From the NCBI GenBank assembly GCA_003511945.1, contig DOJA01000013.1, positions 190 to 5,961 on the forward strand: a stretch of 5,772 nt of DNA, read 5' to 3'. Every line of letters starts with the position of its first letter. Positions within the stretch are counted from its first letter, which is position 1. The notes below the pieces were generated by a model. That model did no database searches. It saw only the letters and a list, made by a program, of their open reading frames with translations, and was not told the DNA's origin. The position numbers and the translations under genes are program-made. Source of the DNA: Phycisphaerales bacterium (GTDB lineage: Bacteria > Planctomycetota > Phycisphaerae > Phycisphaerales > UBA1924). Below are positions 1-5,139 of this stretch, one piece after another.

Positions 1-420
1 AAGGGCGACCTGCACATCGACGATCATCACACGGCCGAGGACTGCGCCCTGGCGCTCGGGGCGGCCCTCGACCGGGCGCTGGGAGACCGCGCCGGCGTCA
101 CGCGGTTCGGCTTCGCCTACGCGCCCCTTGACGAGGCCCTGGTCCGCGCCGTGGTCGACCTCTCGGGGCGCCCGTTCGCGCACTGCGGGCTGGGCTTCCG
201 GCGTGAAACGATCGGGGACACCTCCACCGAGAGTCTGACGCACTTCTTCCACTCCCTGGCGTCCGCGCTCCGAGCGGCGGTTCACATCGACCTCATCCGA
301 GGCGAGAACGATCACCACAAGGCGGAGGCCGCCTTCAAGGCGCTGGCCCTGGCCCTGCGGGCCGCTGTCGCCCGCGACGGCTCGGGCGCGGCGCCCAGCA
401 CCAAGGGGACGCTGTCGTGA
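1..420 (+). CDS. hisB: Imidazoleglycerol-phosphate dehydratase HisB, C-terminal part (5' end outside window)
   Basis: The enzyme dehydrates imidazole glycerol phosphate to imidazole acetol phosphate, step 6 of histidine synthesis, in the cytoplasm. The frame is open from base 1 and gives 139 residues before TGA at 418-420. Both metal-binding repeats of the family are present: DDHHTAED at visible residues 7-14 and the second HH-x-x-E (HHKAE) at 105-109. GDTSTE (72-77) followed by a helix with HFF is also typical. The family is usually about 195-200 residues, so roughly 55-60 N-terminal residues are missing. Whether a histidinol-phosphatase domain precedes it, as in enterobacterial HisB, cannot be seen. 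The stop overlaps the hisH GTG start by 4 bp (GTGA). An internal ATG-like start around 151 is not a gene start, because the conserved first motif lies upstream of it in the same frame. Confidence 0.96.
   Translation, partial: KGDLHIDDHHTAEDCALALGAALDRALGDRAGVTRFGFAYAPLDEALVRAVVDLSGRPFAHCGLGFRRETIGDTSTESLTHFFHSLASALRAAVHIDLIRGENDHHKAEAAFKALALALRAAVARDGSGAAPSTKGTLS
403..409 (+). promoter_or_regulatory. Shine-Dalgarno site for hisH
   Basis: The bases AAGGGGA lie 7 nt before the GTG start of hisH, inside the last hisB codons. They support the choice of GTG 417 as the start and allow independent loading of ribosomes in addition to coupling from hisB. Confidence 0.55.
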
Positions 421-1043
421 GCCGCCCGGAGGTCCACATCATCGACACGCGCGTGGCCAATGTCGCCTCGCTCATCGCGGCTTTCGCGCGACTGGGCGCC
501 CGCGCGACGCTCACTACAGAACCCAGGACTGTCGGCGGGGCAGGAGCCGTTGTGCTGCCGGGCGTCGGCTCCTTCGGCGCGGGGATGAGTGCGCTGCGCG
601 GCGCCGGGCTTGTTGAGGTCATCCGCGAACGCCTCGACGCTGCGCGCCCAACGCTCGCGGTCTGCCTCGGGCTGCAACTCCTGTGCGCCGCAAGCGACGA
701 GAGCCCGGGCGTCGAGGGAATCTCGCACCTGCCCGCCAAGGTGACGCGGTACCCGGGCAGCGTCCGCGTGCCGCAGTTGGGCTGGAACTTCATCGAACCT
801 GGCCGCTCGTGCTCGCTCCTGACGAGGGGGCACGCGTACTTCGCCAACTCCTACCGGCTCACCGCGCCCCCGCCCGGCTGGAGCGTCGCGGTCGCGGGGT
901 ACGCCGGCCCGTTTGTCGCCGCGCTCGAGCGCGGCCCGGTTCTCGCCTGCCAGTTCCACCCGGAACTGAGCGGGCGCTTCGGGATCGATCTTCTTGATCG
1001 CTGGCTCGCCCGCGCCGAGCAGGAGGCGAGCGTCGCGTGCTGA
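417..1043 (+). CDS. hisH: Imidazole glycerol phosphate synthase, glutaminase subunit HisH
   Basis: This class I glutamine amidotransferase hydrolyses glutamine and passes ammonia to HisF in step 5. It has 208 residues, normal for the family. The catalytic triad is visible: Cys83 in the nucleophile elbow VCLGLQLL, His181 and Glu183 in CQFHPELSG. The oxyanion-side loop PGVGSFG is at 49-55 and the LGWN motif at 121-124. GTG 417 is chosen because it overlaps the hisB stop, has a Shine-Dalgarno site 7 nt upstream and puts the first strand (HIID, 7-10) at the expected place. Unusual positions are DTRVAN at 10-15, where families have DYGxGN or DTGxAN; YFANSY at 141-146, where YFVHSY is usual; and Leu184, where Lys or Arg normally follows HPE. 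The 3' end overlaps hisF by 7 bp, which fits the two subunits forming one complex. Confidence 0.96.
   Translation: MSRPEVHIIDTRVANVASLIAAFARLGARATLTTEPRTVGGAGAVVLPGVGSFGAGMSALRGAGLVEVIRERLDAARPTLAVCLGLQLLCAASDESPGVEGISHLPAKVTRYPGSVRVPQLGWNFIEPGRSCSLLTRGHAYFANSYRLTAPPPGWSVAVAGYAGPFVAALERGPVLACQFHPELSGRFGIDLLDRWLARAEQEASVAC
1021..1026 (+). promoter_or_regulatory. Strong Shine-Dalgarno site for hisF
   Basis: A perfect AGGAGG core lies inside the 3' end of hisH, 10 nt before the GTG at 1037. It is the best ribosome site in the window. It decides for GTG 1037 over the in-frame GTG at 1046, which would cut off residues aligned with the first strand of known HisF proteins. Confidence 0.7.
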
Positions 1044-1795
1044 CGGTGCGCATCATCCCCTGCCTGGATGTGAAGGACGGGCGCGTCGTGAAGGGCGTGC
1101 GGTTCTCGAACCTGCGCGACGCGGGGGACCCCGCGCAGCAGGCCGGGGCCTACGAGGCCCAGGGCGCCGACGAGCTGGTGGTGCTGGATGTCTCGGCGAC
1201 GACGGAGGCCCGCGCGACGCGCCTCGACACCGTTCGTGCGGTCCGCGGCGCCATCTCGATCCCGCTGACTGTGGGCGGGGGCGTGCGGTCCATCGCCGAC
1301 GCCGAGGCGCTGCTCACCGCCGGTGCGGACAAGGTGGCGGTCAACAGCGCCGCGGTCGAGACGCCCGATCTGTTGAACACCCTCGCCGACCGCTTCGGCA
1401 GCCAGTGCACCATTCTGGCGCTCGACGCCGCACGGCGCACCGACGGGCCGGGCTGGGAGGTGGTCGTTCGATCGGGCTCAACTCGAACGGGGCTCGACGC
1501 GGTGGACTGGGCCTCCGACGCGGCCCGGCGCGGCGCTGGGGAAGTCCTGCTGACTTCGTGGGACCGCGACGGCACGCGCTCTGGGTACGACCTGGACCTG
1601 CTGAACGCCGTGAGCCGCGGGGTGCCGGTTCCCGTGATCGCCTCCGGCGGCGCCGACAGCGCGCAGCACATGCTGGACGCGCTGCGGGCCGGCGCCGACG
1701 CGGTGCTGGCGGCATCCATCTTCCATGACGCCGACACCACCGTCGCGTCGCTCAAATCGTTCCTCCGCGACCACAGCATCGAGGTGCGCCCATGA
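1037..1795 (+). CDS. hisF: Imidazole glycerol phosphate synthase, cyclase subunit HisF
   Basis: HisF is the (beta/alpha)8-barrel cyclase that uses ammonia from HisH to convert PRFAR to imidazole glycerol phosphate and AICAR. The 252-residue protein is of normal length and colinear with Thermotoga HisF through at least residue 130. Catalytic Asp11 (IPCLDVKDGRVVKG) and Asp130 (ILALD) are at the canonical positions. The phosphate-binding loops VGGGVRS (79-85) and ASGGA (202-206) are intact. The four residues of the ammonia gate at the bottom of the barrel can be matched: Arg5, Glu46, Lys99 and Glu169 (167 in Thermotoga, shifted by a two-residue insertion). LLTSWDRDGT (171-180) has Trp175 where Ile or Met is common. 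The gene overlaps hisH by 7 bp and the next gene by 4 bp (ATGA). The start codon is GTG. Confidence 0.98.
   Translation: MLTVRIIPCLDVKDGRVVKGVRFSNLRDAGDPAQQAGAYEAQGADELVVLDVSATTEARATRLDTVRAVRGAISIPLTVGGGVRSIADAEALLTAGADKVAVNSAAVETPDLLNTLADRFGSQCTILALDAARRTDGPGWEVVVRSGSTRTGLDAVDWASDAARRGAGEVLLTSWDRDGTRSGYDLDLLNAVSRGVPVPVIASGGADSAQHMLDALRAGADAVLAASIFHDADTTVASLKSFLRDHSIEVRP
1781..1786 (+). promoter_or_regulatory. Shine-Dalgarno site for the hisA-hisI-hisE gene
   Basis: GAGGTG lies 5 nt before the ATG at 1792, within the last codons of hisF. It supports ATG 1792, which places the first HisA strand (IVPSIDL) directly after the initiator methionine. Confidence 0.55.
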
Positions 1796-3063
1796 TCGTC
1801 CCCAGCATCGACCTCATGAACGGGCACGCGGTCCAGCTGATCGGCGGCGAGCAGCAGGCGATCGACGCGGGCGACCCGCGCCCGATCGCCGAGCGCTTCG
1901 CGCTCGCGGGCGAGATCGCGGTCATCGACCTGGACGCCGCGATGGGCACGGGCTCCAACGCCGGGGTGATCGAGGAACTTGTCCGGATCGCGCCCTGCCG
2001 CGTCGGGGGGGGGATCCGCTCGCGCGAGGCGGCCCTGCGCTGGCTGGACGCCGGGGCCGAGAAGATCATTCTGGGGACGGCCGCCACGCCTGAACTTCTG
2101 TCGACACTCCCGCGCGAGCGCCTGATCGCGGCGCTGGACTCCCGACACGACCGCATCGTCACCGAGGGCTGGAAGACCGCCACCGAGCAGCGCACCGCGC
2201 CGCGCATGGAGGAGCTGCGCGGGCTCGTCTCGGGGTTCCTCGTCACCTTCGTCGAGCACGAGGGGCGCATGGGCGGGCTCCCGATCGACCGCGCCCGCGC
2301 CCTGCTCCCGCACGCGGGGAGCGCCCGCGTCACCGCCGCGGGGGGCGTGCGCAGTGTTGAAGAAGTCGCGGCCCTGGACCGCCTGGGCATCGACGCGCAG
2401 GTCGGCATGGCGCTGTACTCCGGGGCCATCGGCCTGGCCGATGCGATCGCGGCGCCCCTCACCACCGACCGGCGCGACGGGCTGTGGCCCACCATCGTGT
2501 GCGACGAGCAGGGCGTCGCGCTCGGGCTCGCGTACTCCAGCGCCGCGTCGCTCCGAGAGGCCGTCGGTTCGCGCACGGGCGTGTACTGGTCGCGCTCGCG
2601 GGGCGCGCTGTGGCGCAAGGGCGCCACTTCGGGCGCGGCGCAGGTGCTCCTGCGCATCGACCTCGACTGCGACCGCGACACGCTGCGCTTCACGGTCCGC
2701 CAGGCCGGCCCCGGCTTCTGCCACAGCGGGACGCGCACCTGCTTCGGGGAATCCCGCGGGCTGGCGGCGCTCGCGCGCCGGATCAGCCGGCGCCTCGCCG
2801 ACGCGCCCCCCGCCCCCGGCTCATACACGCAGCGCCTGCTCCAGGACCCGGGCCTGCTCCGCGCCAAACTTGTCGAGGAGGCGGGCGAACTCGCCGAGGC
2901 CCTGGCGCCCGAGCACGCCGTCCATGAAGCCGCCGACCTGCTGTACTTCGCGCTCACGGCACTCGCCCGCGCCGGTGGAGACCTCCTCGCCGTGGAGCGA
3001 GAGCTCGACAGGCGCGCCCTCACCATTTCACGCCGCCCAGGCCACGCGAAGCCCACCTCATGA
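1792..3063 (+). CDS. Trifunctional HisA-HisI-HisE fusion: ProFAR isomerase / PR-AMP cyclohydrolase / PR-ATP pyrophosphohydrolase
   Basis: One 423-residue frame carries three consecutive pathway enzymes (steps 4, 3 and 2 in N-to-C order). Residues 1-222 are a HisA barrel with Asp7 (SIDL), Asp116 (AALD), Thr152 (FLVTF), and phosphate loops VGGGIRS (71-77) and AAGGVRS (182-188). Residues 224-320 are HisI: GVYWSRSR at 263-270, WRKG(x)TSG at 274-281, the metal-binding DCDRD at 292-296, and CHSGTRTC at 310-317 with the conserved cysteines. Residues 344-410 are HisE, an all-alpha MazG-like fold: SYTQRLL, KLVEEAGEL (359-367) and EAADLLY (379-385). The three domains are joined without a long linker. 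There is no in-frame ATG, GTG or TTG between Met206 and Val236, and Val236 is already inside HisI, so separate translation of HisI is unlikely. The HisA active-site loop reads VEHEGRMGG (154-162) where RDGTLxG is usual. The HisIE half looks like eukaryotic HIS4/HISN2 rather than the usual bacterial type. All key residues are present, so all three activities are expected. Confidence 0.95.
   Translation: MIVPSIDLMNGHAVQLIGGEQQAIDAGDPRPIAERFALAGEIAVIDLDAAMGTGSNAGVIEELVRIAPCRVGGGIRSREAALRWLDAGAEKIILGTAATPELLSTLPRERLIAALDSRHDRIVTEGWKTATEQRTAPRMEELRGLVSGFLVTFVEHEGRMGGLPIDRARALLPHAGSARVTAAGGVRSVEEVAALDRLGIDAQVGMALYSGAIGLADAIAAPLTTDRRDGLWPTIVCDEQGVALGLAYSSAASLREAVGSRTGVYWSRSRGALWRKGATSGAAQVLLRIDLDCDRDTLRFTVRQAGPGFCHSGTRTCFGESRGLAALARRISRRLADAPPAPGSYTQRLLQDPGLLRAKLVEEAGELAEALAPEHAVHEAADLLYFALTALARAGGDLLAVERELDRRALTISRRPGHAKPTS
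2005..2013 (+). repeat. G9 homopolymer inside the HisA phosphate-binding loop
   Basis: Nine consecutive G encode the three glycines of VGGGIRS in the HisA domain. The frame is intact here. A gain or loss of one base would remove most of HisA and, by frameshift, HisI and HisE. Confidence 0.9.
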
Positions 3064-4343
3064 CGCCTCCACGACCACTGCTCACCGTGAAGTCTCCCTC
3101 GGACCTCCGGACTGTCCGACGCTCCCCGCTCGATCCCCACACTCTCCGCGCCGCGGGCGAGATTGTCGAAGCGGTCCGGACGAGGGGCGAGCCCGCCGTG
3201 CGCGAGTACGCCGCCCGCTTCTACGAGCGCGCGCCGCGGGAGCCGCTGGTCCTCTCCCGCCCAGAGTTCGAGGACGCGCCGTGCCGCATCCCCTCCGCCG
3301 AGCGAGCACTCCTGGAGCGCACCGCCGCGCGGATCGATGGCTTCGCCCGCGCCCAGCGCGCGGCGTTGCGCGATCTGCGGCTCGCGATCCCGGGCGGTGA
3401 AGCGGGGCACACCGTGATCCCGATCGACAGCGCCGGCTGCTACGCGCCTGCGGGGCGCTTCCCGCTCCCGTCTTCTGTTCTCATGACCGCGGTGACGGCG
3501 CGGGCCGCGGGGTGTCGGCGCGTCGTCGTGGCTACCCCCAACCCGTCTCCCATCATGCTCGCCGCCGCGTGCATCGCGGGCGCCGACGAGGTGCTGTGCG
3601 TCGGCGGCGCTCACGCGATCGGCGCCCTCGCCTTCGGCTTCTGTGGGTTTGTCCCGGTCGACTTCATCGCCGGCCCCGGCAACCGCTGGGTCACCGCCGC
3701 CAAGCACCTGGTCATGGGGACAGTCGGCATCGACATGCTCGCCGGCCCCTCCGAGCTGGTGGTCCTCGCGGACGACTCCGCGGACCCCGCCTTGATCGCC
3801 GCCGACCTCCTGGCCCAGGGCGAGCACGATCCCGACGCGGTGCCGATTCTCGTGACGATCAGCCCCGCGCTCGCTTCGGAGGTTGAGCTGGCGCTCGCGC
3901 AGCAACTCGAGTCGCTCCCGACCGCGCCCGTCGCGCGTGGCGCGTTGTCAAACGGATCGGTCTGCATCGCGCCGAGCATGGACGAGGCCATCGCGGTCGT
4001 CGATGCGCTCGCGCCCGAGCACCTGGAGGTCATCACCCGCGACGCGCCGGGTGTCGCGGCCCGCGTGCGTCACGCCGGCGCCGTGTTCGTCGGCCCCGCC
4101 TCCGCGGAAGTCCTGGGCGACTACGGCGCCGGCCCCAATCACACGCTCCCCACGGGCGGCGCCGCCCGATTCGGCGCGGGGCTCAGCGTGCAGCACTTCC
4201 TGCGCGCTCGCACCTTCATCCGGATCGACGATGCGGCGCTCGCCCGTCCGCTGGCGCAGGACGCGGCGGATCTTGCGAGGATCGAAGGCCTGAGCGGGCA
4301 TGAACGGGCCGCCCACCGGCGCTTGGAGCCCCGCACACGCTGA
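3060..4343 (+). CDS. hisD: Histidinol dehydrogenase HisD
   Basis: HisD is the zinc- and NAD-dependent enzyme that oxidises L-histidinol to histidine in two steps, the end of the pathway. The 427-residue protein is close to the usual 430. The metal and catalytic residues known from E. coli HisD can be matched: Gln253 and His256 (LLAQGEHD), Glu320-His321 (APEHLE), Asp354 (GDYGAGPNHTLPT) and His414 near the C-terminus (EGLSGHERA). The NAD/substrate segments IAGPGNRWVTAAK (203-215) and DMLAGPSE (225-232) are present. Departures from common family motifs are GGAHAIGALAFGF (182-194; GGAQAIAALAYGT is usual), Gly254 in AQGEH (usually Ala), and YAPAGRFPLPSS (128-139; usually YxPGGxxPLPS). The ATG overlaps the hisA-I-E stop (ATGA). 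No clear Shine-Dalgarno site is seen, so translation probably relies on coupling. It is the last his gene before the convergent operon. Confidence 0.97.
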   Translation: MTPPRPLLTVKSPSDLRTVRRSPLDPHTLRAAGEIVEAVRTRGEPAVREYAARFYERAPREPLVLSRPEFEDAPCRIPSAERALLERTAARIDGFARAQRAALRDLRLAIPGGEAGHTVIPIDSAGCYAPAGRFPLPSSVLMTAVTARAAGCRRVVVATPNPSPIMLAAACIAGADEVLCVGGAHAIGALAFGFCGFVPVDFIAGPGNRWVTAAKHLVMGTVGIDMLAGPSELVVLADDSADPALIAADLLAQGEHDPDAVPILVTISPALASEVELALAQQLESLPTAPVARGALSNGSVCIAPSMDEAIAVVDALAPEHLEVITRDAPGVAARVRHAGAVFVGPASAEVLGDYGAGPNHTLPTGGAARFGAGLSVQHFLRARTFIRIDDAALARPLAQDAADLARIEGLSGHERAAHRRLEPRTR

Positions 4344-4416
4344 CTCGGGGAGGGCCGGGAGCGACGGGCGGGCCGCCCGTCCCACCCGGGAGGAGAGGGC
4401 ATGCCGCGCGGGGCTT
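4344..4416. other. 73-bp convergent intergenic region
   Basis: This is the gap between the hisD stop and the stop of the oppositely oriented Sco gene, and the only non-coding DNA in the window. It contains the hairpin described separately. No promoter or open frame of note is seen. Confidence 0.85.
4363..4381. terminator. GC-rich hairpin, possible bidirectional terminator
   Basis: The 19-nt inverted repeat GACGGGCGGGCCGCCCGTC can form a stem of 7-8 bp with a 3-5 nt loop; it is symmetric except for its central base. It lies between two converging genes, where a shared terminator is expected. No T-tract follows on either strand, so it is not a textbook intrinsic terminator. Function is inferred from position only. 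Confidence 0.45.
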
Positions 4417-5139
4417 TCAGCGCCCCCCGCCGATCAAGCCCTGCGCCGCCCGCGCCTTCCGTGCGGCGGACTCCGCGCCCGCCCAGGTCAGCCCGTCTTC
4501 GAGCGCGACGACGCTCGCATCCGGCCCGATCACGAACAGCCGGGTCGAGTGCAGGATGTTCGCCATCGTGCGCCCGTCCTTGAGTGTGATGGTGATCGAT
4601 GGGTCCTCGGTCGTCGCCACCCGGAGCCCCGCGAGGATGTTCGTGACCTCGGCGCGGTCCCCGGTGAGCATGGTCCATCGCGCGGTGTCGATGCCCTTCG
4701 ACGCCGCGTAGGCGCGGAGCGCTTCGGGGGTGTCGTTCTCGGGGTCGACCGAGATGGTCCCGATCCGCACCGTCGAGCCGGTGAGGAGCCCCTGCATCCG
4801 GATCAGGTGCGCGTGCATGACCGGGCAGGCGGTGGGACAGTTGGTGAACGAGAAGGCCAGCACAGTGACGCGCCCGCGCAGCCAGTCGCGTCCCAGGCGC
4901 CGCCCGTCCTGGTCGATCAGTGTGAACTCCGGAATGACGAGCGACTTCAGCGCCTCATCGACGGGCGCGGGTGGAGTCGTTGCGGCGCCGGACGGGCCGA
5001 GGCGTGAGAGCAGCAGGGCCGTGCCGTAGACCGCACCGCTGACGAAGATCACCGCCGCCAGCGCCCAGGCGATGAGCCGGGCGCGCACCCCGGGATCGCT
5101 GAGCAGGGGGGACCGCTCGCGCTGGTCCCACTGGCTCAT
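4417..5139 (-). CDS. Sco1/SenC/PrrC family copper chaperone, membrane-anchored
   Basis: Sco proteins are thioredoxin-fold chaperones that help load copper into the CuA site of cytochrome c oxidase, on the outer face of the cytoplasmic membrane. The 240-residue protein has a short N-terminal tail (1-20) with basic residues at 18-21, one transmembrane segment at about 22-46 without a lipobox, a Pro/Ala-rich linker, then the Sco domain from about 68. The copper-binding CPTACP motif is Cys101 and Cys105, and the distal conserved His197 lies in ILHSTRLFVIG. ISVDPENDTPE (129-139) is another family hallmark. The start at 5139 is chosen because its ATG overlaps the permease stop by 4 bp and gives a plausible membrane anchor. 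The same frame stays open further upstream, but only as an antiphase reading of the permease gene. No strong Shine-Dalgarno site is seen, so translation is probably coupled. Confidence 0.94.
   Translation of the reverse strand: MSQWDQRERSPLLSDPGVRARLIAWALAAVIFVSGAVYGTALLLSRLGPSGAATTPPAPVDEALKSLVIPEFTLIDQDGRRLGRDWLRGRVTVLAFSFTNCPTACPVMHAHLIRMQGLLTGSTVRIGTISVDPENDTPEALRAYAASKGIDTARWTMLTGDRAEVTNILAGLRVATTEDPSITITLKDGRTMANILHSTRLFVIGPDASVVALEDGLTWAGAESAARKARAAQGLIGGGR

Noticed and set aside
994..1728. A 244-codon plus-strand frame overlapping hisF
   Set aside because: It is an Arg/Gly-rich off-frame shadow of hisF without a recognisable domain.
2440..2500. A possible separate start for hisI inside the fusion
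   Set aside because: The only in-frame candidates are Met206, inside the last HisA strands, and the GTG of Val236, already within HisI. Neither would give a complete stand-alone HisI domain.
1150..2724. A 524-codon minus-strand frame opposite hisF and hisA
   Set aside because: It is low-complexity translation with no family motif, and the plus strand holds HisF and HisA with intact catalytic residues.
1752..3905. A 717-codon open frame on the minus strand across hisA-I-E and hisD
   Set aside because: It is antisense to two clearly recognised genes, is rich in Arg/Ser/Ala/Pro, shows no domain motifs, and is explained by the scarcity of stop codons in GC-rich DNA.
4410..4426. A second hairpin, GGGGC-7 nt-GCCCC, over the Sco stop codon
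   Set aside because: A 5-bp stem is expected by chance in DNA this GC-rich, and there is no T-tract.
4300..5007. A plus-strand frame running from the end of hisD into the Sco gene
   Set aside because: It is antisense to Sco, whose CxxxC and distal His motifs are convincing, and the translation has no motif.
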